Shown one piece after another: positions 48,286 through 59,187 of a stretch of DNA of 64,000 nt. This stretch comes from Janthinobacterium agaricidamnosum NBRC 102515 = DSM 9628 (lineage in GTDB: Bacteria > Pseudomonadota > Gammaproteobacteria > Burkholderiales > Burkholderiaceae_D). The DNA lies in NCBI RefSeq assembly GCF_000723165.1, contig NZ_HG322949.1, forward strand, positions 2,644,495 to 2,708,494, in the 5' to 3' direction. Made by a program: the position numbers and the translations under genes. The notes below the pieces were generated by a model. That model saw only the letters and a program-made list of their open reading frames with translations. It had not been told where the DNA came from and ran no database searches. Every line of letters begins with the position of its first letter. The first letter of the stretch is position 1.

Positions 48286-48520
48286 CACGCCTAACACGGA
48301 ATTCTGGTCCGGAATTTGATTACGCATAATGTTCTAAGAAATATAAGTCTTGAAAGTATATAGCATTACCTCATTTATCCTTTGCAATAAACAGCAACCG
48401 TGTGCACCCTGATTCCTCGGTATTCGACCGGGTTTGCGTGTGCCGGTCACCTGCTAAATCTTTGTCTGATACACTGAAATACCACTCCACAATTGAGTGC
48501 CGTGGCTTAAGGAGATTGTG

Positions 48521-50632
<2,112 letters not shown>

Positions 50633-50814
50633 CTAAGTTGAGTGGCAGGAAATTGACAGGATGTGCATCAAGAGGAGGGCACATGGATATTGCTATATTT
50701 GAAGGAATATAGCGAGTCTGTCAAGGCCGTGTGGAAAAGGGCTATCGTGGCGGGGAGATAACGATTAAATCAGCGGAAAGGAGCGGACGGGAATACGAAA
50801 GCTCAGCGAGAGAC

Positions 50815-50842
50815 GGAACCAAACAGGCGACTTGGTAACTTA
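50815..50842 (+). promoter_or_regulatory. HrpL/ECF-like promoter box of effector-like gene 2
   Basis: GGAACC (50815-50820) and AACTTA (50837-50842) are separated by 16 bases, and the ATG lies 27 nt further on. The pair matches the box at 16667-16695 upstream of the other effector-like gene (GGAACC-N17-AACTTA). Against the HrpL -10 half (CCACNNA) it matches three of five fixed positions. Confidence 0.5.
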
Positions 50843-50869
50843 GTAATACACAAAACTCGAGGCCACCTC

Positions 50870-52222
50870 ATGTATTCAATCCGTAATACCGCAAACCCGT
50901 ATATTCCGTCGCAACCGGAGCCCACCAGGCAAGACCCTGTCCATGCAGCCGTTGTCAGCGGCGATAGCCAGCGGGTGCTGCAACTGCGCGCCGCGGGCTG
51001 GCGCGCCAATGTGCTGGACGGTGCGCGTCGCTCGCCGGTGGACGTGCTCGACACCATGCGCGGTATCGACAATCGCAGCTATTCGGGCATGCGCCAAGCC
51101 TTGCTGCAATCGCTGAACCCCACGGCGCCCAAGGGCTATACAAAGCCTGAAACGCTGCATGGATCGCCCTGGGGCCTGGAGATACTGGTGTCGGGGGCAC
51201 TCAAGGGCGGGGTCAACGATGAGAAGGGCGGCGCCCAGTCACTGAATGGCAAAGTATTCTTTTCCGACCGCACGCCGCAGGCAGATACCGATACGACAAC
51301 CCGGCAAAATTTGCGTACCAAGGCCCGTACCTATGCCCAGGGTCATGTGAGCGTGAGCGCTTCCGCGTCATCCCGTGCCCAGCAGCACCGCTTAACGCAA
51401 ATCATCGGACAGACGCTCGATAAAGGCATGCCGTTGTCGCTCTCCGAGCGGGGCGGAGTTTTACGCGTAAGCGACCCGGGAAATATCCAGCAGGAGGCGG
51501 CCGCCTGGATGGAGAGTTTTCTTCATGATAAATACATCTATGGCAAAAGCGCGTTGCCGCTGCTTGCCGCGCCGCTGGAGCAAAGCGCCAAGGCGCTCAA
51601 GCTACCCGGAAAATTAACCCTGAAGTCCGAGCATGGCCCCGATCAGGTTTTGGAGGGCGCGCAGCTGCAGAGCTTTTACAAGATGGCGGCCGGCGGCTTG
51701 CGCAAGTCGTTGGAAGGCGGCAAGGCACCTTACTTGAGCATGCTTAACCAGGGTACCGTGGTGCCGGTCGTGTTCGGCTTTGACAAAGTCAGAAACCTCG
51801 GTTCCCACGGCATTCAAAGCATGATTACTAAATCCTACAGTTATTATTCCTACCAGAATCATGATCACCCGCTGTCCGGCAGCGCCAATGGCGGCAGGCT
51901 CAAGGAAGTGGAAGTGCGCAGCCTGGCGGATCTGGCGACGCTGTACCTGGGGTGCGAGGTCAAAGGCGCGCGGTTGCCGGATGACGTGCTGGTACGGATC
52001 AAAGGTGCGAAAAGGGACAAGGCCGAATACCTGGCGCCAGGGCAGTTAAAGCAATTCCGGGCCAATGTGCTGGCCCAGGCTGCTGCCCATAGTCCGGACA
52101 GGGGCGCCCGGCCTCTTCGGAAGCAAGCCTTGAGAGACTTGCAACAGATCAATACGACACTGCGCAGCCACGATCTCAGGGCTTACTTGAGGAGTCCCGA
52201 AGCCCATGTGCGGAAAGCATAA
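50870..52222 (+). CDS. Putative type III effector, ankyrin plus ART-like motif (effector-like 2)
   Basis: A 450-residue protein of unknown family with no signal peptide. A short polar start (MYSIRNTANPYIPSQPEP) resembles that of effector-like protein 1 (MYTNFNNTNT). One ankyrin-type repeat follows (DPVHAAVVSGDSQRVLQL, about 22-62). Then comes LHGSPWGLEIL ... GKVFFSDRT (about 95-140), whose His-Gly-Ser and strand pattern recall ADP-ribosyltransferase/PARP-like folds. Later, VVPVVFGFDKVRNL parallels VFGLNK in effector-like 1, and LKEVEVRSL offers a possible E-x-E. GAGG lies 7 nt before the ATG. Catalysis and secretion are inference. Codon bias is weaker than in flanking genes. Confidence 0.72.
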   Translation: MYSIRNTANPYIPSQPEPTRQDPVHAAVVSGDSQRVLQLRAAGWRANVLDGARRSPVDVLDTMRGIDNRSYSGMRQALLQSLNPTAPKGYTKPETLHGSPWGLEILVSGALKGGVNDEKGGAQSLNGKVFFSDRTPQADTDTTTRQNLRTKARTYAQGHVSVSASASSRAQQHRLTQIIGQTLDKGMPLSLSERGGVLRVSDPGNIQQEAAAWMESFLHDKYIYGKSALPLLAAPLEQSAKALKLPGKLTLKSEHGPDQVLEGAQLQSFYKMAAGGLRKSLEGGKAPYLSMLNQGTVVPVVFGFDKVRNLGSHGIQSMITKSYSYYSYQNHDHPLSGSANGGRLKEVEVRSLADLATLYLGCEVKGARLPDDVLVRIKGAKRDKAEYLAPGQLKQFRANVLAQAAAHSPDRGARPLRKQALRDLQQINTTLRSHDLRAYLRSPEAHVRKA

Positions 52223-52308
52223 TGGATCGGGCCTTGGCTGGTATAGAATCGGGCTGGCAGGAAGCGCCATGCGCACTGGACAAACTCATGTATCAGGAGA
52301 CTATATAG

Positions 52309-52821
52309 ATGAGCACGACAACAGAAAGCAGTGAAGAATTTGTCGTTACCCGCATCCTGGATGCGCCGCGCGAACTGGTGTTCAAGGCGTGGACCGAACC
52401 GGAGCGCCTGGAGCGCTGGTGGGGGCCGGCCGGTTTTGTCTTGAGCGTGCTGACGCTGGAACTGGAAGCGGGCGGCGTGTTCCATTACGGCATGCGTTCG
52501 GCCGACGGCCATGAAATGTGGGGCAAATTCACTTACCGCGACATCGCGCCGCCGGAGCGCATCGTGTCGGTGCTGTCATTCGCCGACCGGGAAGGCCATC
52601 CTGTCCGTCATCCGATGAGCCCGACCTGGCCGCTATTTACCTTGAACAAGCTGACCCTGGTCGAGGAAGATGGCAAGACCGTCATGACGCTGCGCTCGGT
52701 ACCGCTGGAGGCCAGCGAGCTGGAGCGTGAAACGTTCAAGCAGGGCCATGCCTCGATGGCAATCGGGTTTGGCGCCACCTTCGGCCAGCTGGAAGCGTAC
52801 CTGGATACCATCAGGCCCTGA
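52309..52821 (+). CDS. AHSA1/SRPBCC-family protein
   Basis: A 170-residue START-like (AHSA1 C-terminal domain) protein. The typical opening FVVTRILDAPRELVFKAWTEPERLERWWGPAGF is followed by GGVFHYGMRSADGHEMWGKFTYRDIAPPERIV and a C-terminal amphipathic helix. Such proteins bind small hydrophobic ligands or act as polyketide-cyclase-like proteins; often an ArsR regulator is beside them, but none is seen here. It converges with the hydrolase gene 10 nt away. Confidence 0.92.
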   Translation: MSTTTESSEEFVVTRILDAPRELVFKAWTEPERLERWWGPAGFVLSVLTLELEAGGVFHYGMRSADGHEMWGKFTYRDIAPPERIVSVLSFADREGHPVRHPMSPTWPLFTLNKLTLVEEDGKTVMTLRSVPLEASELERETFKQGHASMAIGFGATFGQLEAYLDTIRP

Positions 52822-52830
52822 TGGACACGC

Positions 52831-53733
52831 TTATATGCCGAGCGCCTTGCGGATCTCGGCCAGTATCAGCGGCCACGACGGTGAATGGACCGCCACTTCA
52901 TCGTAATGGCTGGCGCCCGGCAAGATCAGCACCTGCGCCTGATCGCCGGCCTTGATCGCGCGCGCCGCGTAATCGTGGGCCGCGCGCGGCGGCGACACAT
53001 CGTCCAATTCACCGGTGATCAAGACCGTCTTGCTACCGTTCGGCATCAGCTCGGCCGCGTTGGTATCGGCAAACACGTCCGGCCGCTGCGGACTTGGCAC
53101 GCCGGTCAGTTGCGTCAGTTCACACTGGCAACTCGATTGGATCAAGCCCGCTTCATTGCGCAAGTCGGCCAGGCCGCCCAGGCTGATGATATTGCTTACC
53201 GGCAAGAACGCAGCCTGATACAGCGGACTGCTGTGCGGCAAACGGGGGCGTCCAGCCAGCCATTGCACCAGCTGCCCGCCGGCCGAATGGCCGACCGCGA
53301 CCACGCGGCGGGTATCGAGCCGATACGTGGCCGCCTGTTTTTCCAGCGTATCGATGGCGGCGTTGATGTCCAGGTAAGTGCCGGGATAACCGCCGCCTTG
53401 CTCATCGGCCCGGCGGTACTCGACATTGAGCACGGCGATGCCTTGCCCGGCCAGCGCGCCAGCCATATTGCGCATCTGGCGGATGCCGGCGTATTCCACG
53501 GTCCAGCAGCCGCCGTGTACCAGCAGCACCACCGGGAACGGGCCATTTCCTTGCGGCTGGAACACTTCGACGAATTGCGACGGCGCCTTGCCGTAGGCGA
53601 TGTGCGCGGTCGGCTCCGGCCCGCTCAATGCCAGGTAATCCTGCACCGTCATTGGCGCGGCGGTGGCTGTACCCAGCGCCAGCCTGGACAGCAAGGTGGC
53701 GGCGATGGCCGGGAGGCGCGTGTGCTGGGACAT
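52831..53733 (-). CDS. Exported alpha/beta hydrolase (esterase-like)
   Basis: A 300-residue alpha/beta hydrolase with a probable signal peptide (LPAIAATLLSRLALGTATA). The oxyanion-hole HGG is in LLVHGGCWTVEY, and the nucleophile Ser is in VGHSAGGQLV. The acid is likely in ITGELDDVSPP and the His in PGASHYDEV. The HGG motif relates it to the hormone-sensitive-lipase and prolyl-oligopeptidase-like esterases. An ATG at 53733 preceded by GGAAA is preferred over one at 53745. The substrate is unknown. Confidence 0.9.
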   Translation of the reverse strand: MSQHTRLPAIAATLLSRLALGTATAAPMTVQDYLALSGPEPTAHIAYGKAPSQFVEVFQPQGNGPFPVVLLVHGGCWTVEYAGIRQMRNMAGALAGQGIAVLNVEYRRADEQGGGYPGTYLDINAAIDTLEKQAATYRLDTRRVVAVGHSAGGQLVQWLAGRPRLPHSSPLYQAAFLPVSNIISLGGLADLRNEAGLIQSSCQCELTQLTGVPSPQRPDVFADTNAAELMPNGSKTVLITGELDDVSPPRAAHDYAARAIKAGDQAQVLILPGASHYDEVAVHSPSWPLILAEIRKALGI

Positions 53734-53908
53734 GTCTGTTTCCATGGAAAGAATGGCGGGATGTATTTCTTATTTTCATATTGTAACGGCCCGGCTTGCC
53801 ACGGGCCAGTCCATGGCAAGCGGCTGTGTGAATACCGTTGCTTTCGTATCATGGGAAACCGCTTGCACATGGTATATTCCTGCATCCCTCACATGGCATA
53901 ACGATATC

Positions 53909-56900
53909 GTGCACGCAAATAAAATCATCGCGCTCCTCGACGCCGAGCACGCCGCCATCGCCGGCATCGCTTCCGGCGCGACGCTGGCCACCGGGCTGGA
54001 ACGGCTGGCGGCCGCGATCGAAGCGCAAGCCGACGATGCCATGCAAGCGTGTTTTTTGCTGCTCGATGAAGCCGACCGGTTTACCGAATTGATCGGCTGC
54101 GGCTTGCCGGCTGCGTTCAGCGCGCTGTTGCCGGGCAGTGAAGCGGGGCCGCGCACCCATCCTTTCGGCGCCGCCGCGTTTTCCGGCGCGCCGGTATTTT
54201 GCAGCGATATCGGACAAGACCTGAGCTGGACCGTGGGCCGCAAGGATGCCCTGGTGCATGGCTTGCGGGCTTGCTGGGCGGCGCCGGTGTTCAGCGCCAG
54301 AGGCCGTATCCTCGGCGTGCTGGGCATGCTGTTCCATGCGGCCAGGCATCCGACCCAGCCGGAAACCGAATTGATGCATGTAGCGGCGCGCGCCGGCGCC
54401 CATGTGATCGAACGGTATCTGTCGGAAAAGAGCCTGGGCGACAGCGAAGACCATTTCCGCCACGCGTTCGAGCTTAACGCGCAAGTCTTGTGGACGGCGG
54501 ATATCGACGGCCAGCTCGACTATGTGGCGCGGCGCTGGCGCGAATGGACCGGTAATTCCGGTCTCGGCGGCAGCTGGAGCGAGGCAATCCATCCGGCCGA
54601 CCTGGTCCGCACGCAGCAGGCCTGGCGCCATGCAGTCGCCAGCGGCGACCCATGCGATGTCGAACACCGGGTGCGCATGCAGGATGGCCGCTATCGCTGG
54701 GTGCGCTCGCGCGCCATGTGCCGCCGCAATGAACGGGGCCACATTGTCAAATGGTATGGCTCGACCGAAGACATCAACGAATATTGGGTGGCGCGTGCCA
54801 ACTTGCTGAAAAGCGAGGATGAATTCCGTTCGCTGGCGGAGGCGATGCCGAACCAGGCCTGGCTGGCGCGCAAGGATGGCTTGATCTATTGGTTCAACGA
54901 ACGGGTCCATGAATACAGCGGCACCGTGGCCGGGGTCGCGCAAGAGGGCGACTGGAACCGCATCATGCATCCGGACGATTTCCCGGGCGCGCTGGCGGCG
55001 TGGCGCCAGGCGGTAGCCAGCGGCCAGGGTTATGAAATCGAATTCCGGCTGCGGCGCGCGTCCGACCATAGCTACCGCTGGTTTTTGGCGCGGGCGGTGC
55101 CGGTGTACGATGAAAGCGGCGCCGTGGTGCGCTGGGTCGGCACCAATACCGACGTGCAGGAACAAAAGAATGTATTTGAAAAGCTGGCTTACCTGAATTC
55201 CTCGCTGGAAATCGAGATGGCCAACCGTACCGCCGACCGCGACCGCATGTGGCGCTTGTCGACCGATATCATGCTGGTTGCCGATTTCAGCGGCAGCATC
55301 ATGGCCGTCAACCCGGCCTGGTCGGCGCTGCTCGGGCGCGCCGAGGGCGAATCGCTGGGCATGGACTTTGTGCGCCTGGTGCATCCGGAAGACCGGGCCA
55401 GTACCTGGTCTGAAATTTCCAAGCTGGAACGCGGCGCGGCCAAGCTGCGCTTTGAAAACCGCTACCTGCACAGCGCGGGATCTTACCGCTGGATATCGTG
55501 GACCGCCGTCGCCGCGCAAGAATTGATCCACGCCATCGGCCGTGACGTCACCGATGAAAAGGAAGCGCGGCTGGCGCTGCTGCGCAGCGAACAGGCGCTG
55601 TTGCAGGCGCAAAAGCTGGAATCGATCGGCAAGCTGACCGGCGGCGTGGCGCACGATTTTAATAATGTGCTGCAAATTATTTCCGGCAATTTGCAATTGC
55701 TGGAACTGGCGGTGCAAGACAACCCGCTGGCATTAAAACGGATGGAATCGTCGGCCGCGGCGGTCGAGCGCGGCGCCAAGCTGTCGTCGCAATTGCTGGC
55801 GTTCGCCCGCCGCCAGCCGCTGAAGCCGCTGGTGACCAACCTCGGCTTCTTGCTACGCAGCATGGAAGAACTGGTGCGGCGCGCCATCGGCGACGGTATC
55901 GAGGCTGAAATCATGGTCAGCGACGACTTGTGGCATACGCTGGTCGACCCGAGCCAGATGGAAAACGTGCTGCTGAATATGGCGCTGAACGCGCGCGATG
56001 CGATGAATGGCAGCGGCAAGCTCAGTTTTGCGCTGAGTAATGTGGTGCTCGACGACGTCTATGCGGCTAATCATGCCGATGCGCAAGCCGGTCAATACGT
56101 GTTGCTGTCCATTAGCGACACCGGCCATGGCATCGAGCGCGACATCATCGACCAGATTTTCGAGCCTTTCTTCAGCACCAAGAAAGAAGGCGAGGGCACC
56201 GGCCTGGGCCTCAGCATGGCCTACGGCTTCATCCACCAGAGCGGCGGCCATATCAAGGTGTACAGCACTGCGGGGCAAGGTTCGACCTTCAAGGTTTACC
56301 TGCCGCGCTCGCTGGAAGCATTGTCGGTATTACCGGCCAGCCTGAGTGGCCCGCTGCAGGGCGGTACGGAAACCATTTTAGTGGTGGAAGATGATGCGCA
56401 AGTGCAAAGCACCGTGGTCGACATGCTGCGCGGCCTCGGTTACCGGGTGTTGAAAGCCTACGACGGCCTCAGCGCGCTGACGATCTTGCAGAGCGGCGTG
56501 CCGGTCGACTTGCTGTTTACCGACGTGGTGATGCCCGGCGAACTGCGCAGCCCGGAGCTGGCGCGCCAGGCCAAGGCCTTGCTGCCGCGGCTGGAAGTAT
56601 TGTTTACGTCCGGTTATACGCATAACGCCATCATGCATGACGGCCGCCTCGACCCGGGGGTGGAATTGCTCAGCAAGCCCTATCTGCGCGAAGACCTGGC
56701 GCGCAAGGTGCATCATCTGCTCTCCAGCCGCCAGCCGGCCGGTGTGCGGGTGGAGGTGGCGGCCGACGCGCCATCGTTGCATGGACGCCGGATCTTGCTG
56801 GTCGAAGACAATCCCGACGCGCGTGAATTGACCACCGAATTGCTGCAATTGCTGGGCCACACCGTGCATGGCGTGTGCAGCGCCGAAGAAGCGCTCGGCA

Positions 56901-57121
56901 TGCTCGATATCGCCGGCCTCGACGTATTGATCACCGACATCAGCCTGCCGCACATGTCGGGCATCGAACTGGCCAGGCAGGTACGACTATCGCGGCCCCA
57001 GCTCGATATCGTATTTTCCACCGGCTACGACCGGCGCAACATCCTCGTAAAAGACGAGGCCGCCCGTTTCTTGCCGAAGCCGTTCAGCCTGGAAGAACTG
57101 GAAGCGGTATTGAGGGTCTAG
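53909..57121 (+). CDS. Soluble GAF-PAS3 hybrid histidine kinase with two receiver domains
   Basis: A kinase of about 1070 residues with no transmembrane helix. Its order is a GAF domain (about 15-170), three PAS/PAC units (about 178-300, 305-430 and 450-565), a HisKA domain with the phosphorylated His in [12 protein letters not shown] (about 585), and an ATPase domain ([13 protein letters not shown]). Two receivers close it, with phospho-Asp in [10 protein letters not shown] and [12 protein letters not shown]. The start is inferred as GTG at 53909, where the GAF domain begins; the ribosome-binding site is weak. Its stop overlaps the stop of the opposite-strand regulator gene within one CTAG. 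Confidence 0.9.
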   Translation: MHANKIIALLDAEHAAIAGIASGATLATGLERLAAAIEAQADDAMQACFLLLDEADRFTELIGCGLPAAFSALLPGSEAGPRTHPFGAAAFSGAPVFCSDIGQDLSWTVGRKDALVHGLRACWAAPVFSARGRILGVLGMLFHAARHPTQPETELMHVAARAGAHVIERYLSEKSLGDSEDHFRHAFELNAQVLWTADIDGQLDYVARRWREWTGNSGLGGSWSEAIHPADLVRTQQAWRHAVASGDPCDVEHRVRMQDGRYRWVRSRAMCRRNERGHIVKWYGSTEDINEYWVARANLLKSEDEFRSLAEAMPNQAWLARKDGLIYWFNERVHEYSGTVAGVAQEGDWNRIMHPDDFPGALAAWRQAVASGQGYEIEFRLRRASDHSYRWFLARAVPVYDESGAVVRWVGTNTDVQEQKNVFEKLAYLNSSLEIEMANRTADRDRMWRLSTDIMLVADFSGSIMAVNPAWSALLGRAEGESLGMDFVRLVHPEDRASTWSEISKLERGAAKLRFENRYLHSAGSYRWISWTAVAAQELIHAIGRDVTDEKEARLALLRSEQALLQAQKLESIGKLTGGVAHDFNNVLQIISGNLQLLELAVQDNPLALKRMESSAAAVERGAKLSSQLLAFARRQPLKPLVTNLGFLLRSMEELVRRAIGDGIEAEIMVSDDLWHTLVDPSQMENVLLNMALNARDAMNGSGKLSFALSNVVLDDVYAANHADAQAGQYVLLSISDTGHGIERDIIDQIFEPFFSTKKEGEGTGLGLSMAYGFIHQSGGHIKVYSTAGQGSTFKVYLPRSLEALSVLPASLSGPLQGGTETILVVEDDAQVQSTVVDMLRGLGYRVLKAYDGLSALTILQSGVPVDLLFTDVVMPGELRSPELARQAKALLPRLEVLFTSGYTHNAIMHDGRLDPGVELLSKPYLREDLARKVHHLLSSRQPAGVRVEVAADAPSLHGRRILLVEDNPDARELTTELLQLLGHTVHGVCSAEEALGMLDIAGLDVLITDISLPHMSGIELARQVRLSRPQLDIVFSTGYDRRNILVKDEAARFLPKPFSLEELEAVLRV

Positions 57122-58317
57122 GAATCCACCGCACCCGACAGCGGCAAGGTCACGCAAAACAGCGCGCCCTTGCCAGCCTGGCTTTGCAGCGTGATCGCGC
57201 CGCCGTGGGCGCTGACCAGTTGCCGGGTAATGAATAATCCCAGCCCCAGTCCGCCGGTACCGTCTTGCTGCGCGATGCGCTCGAACGCGTCGAAGATGCG
57301 TTCCTGGTCGGCGGCGCTGATGCCGATGCCATGGTCGCGCACTTCGATGACGGCGCTGTTGCGGGTCGCGCTGACGCTGATGTGCACGCTTTTGCCATCG
57401 CCGTAGCGCAACGCATTGGTCAGCAGGTTGACGACGATCTGTTCGACCCGGAATGCATCCCAGCAGCCTTCGACCGCTACCGGCGCGCGCACTTCCAGCG
57501 TACTGCCGAACGAGGCGCCGTACGGCGCCAGGTCTTCCGCGACCCGCGTCACCAGCGCCGCCAGCTCGACCGGCTGACGCCGGATCGACAGCTTGCCGCT
57601 GTTGATGCGCGACACGTTGAGCATGTCGTCGATCAGCCGCACCATGCTGCGGATCTGGCGGCCGTCGCGCGCCACCATTTTTTGCAATTGCTCCAGCCCG
57701 AACGCGTCGTGATTGCCGCGCTCCAGGTTCAGGGTGCGCATCTGGGTTTCCAGGAACAGCGTATTGAGCGGGGTGCGCAATTCATGCGCCACCATCGACA
57801 TGAATTCGTCGCGCATCTTGAGCGAGCGCTGCAATTCGGCCTGGGTGACGCGTAACTCCTGCAATAACGCCTCTTGTTGCAGCCTGCTTTGTTCCAGCGC
57901 CAATACCTGACGCCGGGTTTCATTACGCTGCTGGTACAGCGCGACAAACACATTGACCTTGCTTTGCACCGCGTTGATGTCGAGCGGCTTGTACAGGAAG
58001 TCGACGGCGCCGCTTTCATAACTCTGGAAGGCGTAATTCATTTCCTTGCCGGCCGCAGTGACGAAGACAATCGGAATATGGCGGGTTTTATCGGTGCCGC
58101 GCATCAAGTGGGCCAGTTCAAAACCGTCCATGCCCGGCATTTGCACATCCAGGATGGCCAGCGCAAAATCGTGTTCCAGCAGCAGGGCCAGCGCTTCTTC
58201 GCCGGACGATGCCTGGTAGACGCTGCGGTCGTCGGCGCGTATCAGCGCATTCAGCGCACGCAGGTTTTCCGGCAAGTCATCGACGATCAGCAATTTGGTG
58301 CTGGTTTTACTCTTCAT
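57118..58317 (-). CDS. Response-regulator histidine kinase (REC-HisKA-HATPase)
   Basis: A 399-residue cytoplasmic protein with a receiver at the front (phospho-Asp in LAILDVQMPGMDG, Lys in DFLYKPLD), a coiled coil (about 125-165), a HisKA domain ([11 protein letters not shown], about 178) and an ATPase domain with GGLGLGLFITRQLV. The N-terminal receiver suggests it is controlled by an upstream kinase, probably the membrane hybrid kinase encoded two genes before it. It starts 8 nt after the CheR-like gene. Confidence 0.93.
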   Translation of the reverse strand: MKSKTSTKLLIVDDLPENLRALNALIRADDRSVYQASSGEEALALLLEHDFALAILDVQMPGMDGFELAHLMRGTDKTRHIPIVFVTAAGKEMNYAFQSYESGAVDFLYKPLDINAVQSKVNVFVALYQQRNETRRQVLALEQSRLQQEALLQELRVTQAELQRSLKMRDEFMSMVAHELRTPLNTLFLETQMRTLNLERGNHDAFGLEQLQKMVARDGRQIRSMVRLIDDMLNVSRINSGKLSIRRQPVELAALVTRVAEDLAPYGASFGSTLEVRAPVAVEGCWDAFRVEQIVVNLLTNALRYGDGKSVHISVSATRNSAVIEVRDHGIGISAADQERIFDAFERIAQQDGTGGLGLGLFITRQLVSAHGGAITLQSQAGKGALFCVTLPLSGAVDS

Positions 58318-58325
58318 AAGCTCTT

Positions 58326-59174
58326 TCAGACGCTACGTTTACGGTATAGTTTTTGATGCAACTTGTCATTACCCAACGCTTCGAAGCTGGCCGCATGGGC
58401 CGAAAAATTGGCGCTCTCTTTACTGCCCAGACCGAGGAAGCCGCGATGGCACAGCGATTCCCGGAACAAGCCCAGCGCCCGGTCTTGCAAGCTGCGCTTA
58501 AAATAAATCAACACGTTGCGGCAGCACACCAGCTGGGTTTCGGCAAATACGCTGTCGGTCGCCAGGCTGTGGTCGGCGAAAATGATGTTGCTCGATAGCG
58601 TGGGATCAAATTGCACGGTTTCATGCACCACCCGGTAATAATCGGACAAGGCTGACAAGCCGCCCGCTTGCTGGTAGTTACTGGAGTACAGGGCCATTTT
58701 TTCCAGTGCAAACACGCCCTTGCGCGCCTTGTCCAGTATCTGCGGATTGATGTCGGTGGCGTAGATGGTGCTGCGCTCCAGCAAACCTTCTTCCTTCAAT
58801 AAAATCGCCAGCGACAATGCTTCTTCGCCGCTGCTGCAGCCGGCCACCCAGATTTTCGGTGACGGATAGGTTTTCAGCACCGGCACCACCTGTTCGCGCA
58901 GCGCGGCGAAAAACTCCGGGTCGCGGAACATTTGCGTCACCGGTATGGTCAGCATTTGCAGCAATTGCATGAAGGCGGCGCTGTCGCGCACGACCAGCTT
59001 TTGCAGGGCGGGAATGCCATCCACATGCAAACCCTCGACCGCGCGCTTGACGCGGCGCCATAAGGACGCCACCGAATAGTCGCGGAAATCGTAGCTGTAT
59101 TGCTCGTAAATCGCGTCCATCAACTGGCGCATCTGCTCCAGTTCCGGCCCATGCTCGTGCTGGCGGTGCGACAT
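58326..59174 (-). CDS. CheR-type methyltransferase in a sensory kinase operon
   Basis: A 282-residue CheR-like SAM methyltransferase. The N-terminal domain has YDFRDYSVASLWRRVKRA, and the catalytic part has PVTQMFRDPEFF, IWVAGCSSGEEALSLAI and LVCCRNVLIYF. Its SAM loop GCSSGEE is close to canonical. It is not in a chemoreceptor operon but between a membrane hybrid kinase and a receiver-kinase, a layout seen in other proteobacteria, usually with CheB. It probably modifies the kinase or a partner rather than a flagellar receptor. Confidence 0.92.
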   Translation of the reverse strand: MSHRQHEHGPELEQMRQLMDAIYEQYSYDFRDYSVASLWRRVKRAVEGLHVDGIPALQKLVVRDSAAFMQLLQMLTIPVTQMFRDPEFFAALREQVVPVLKTYPSPKIWVAGCSSGEEALSLAILLKEEGLLERSTIYATDINPQILDKARKGVFALEKMALYSSNYQQAGGLSALSDYYRVVHETVQFDPTLSSNIIFADHSLATDSVFAETQLVCCRNVLIYFKRSLQDRALGLFRESLCHRGFLGLGSKESANFSAHAASFEALGNDKLHQKLYRKRSV

Positions 59175-59187
59175 ACCAGGTGCCCCC

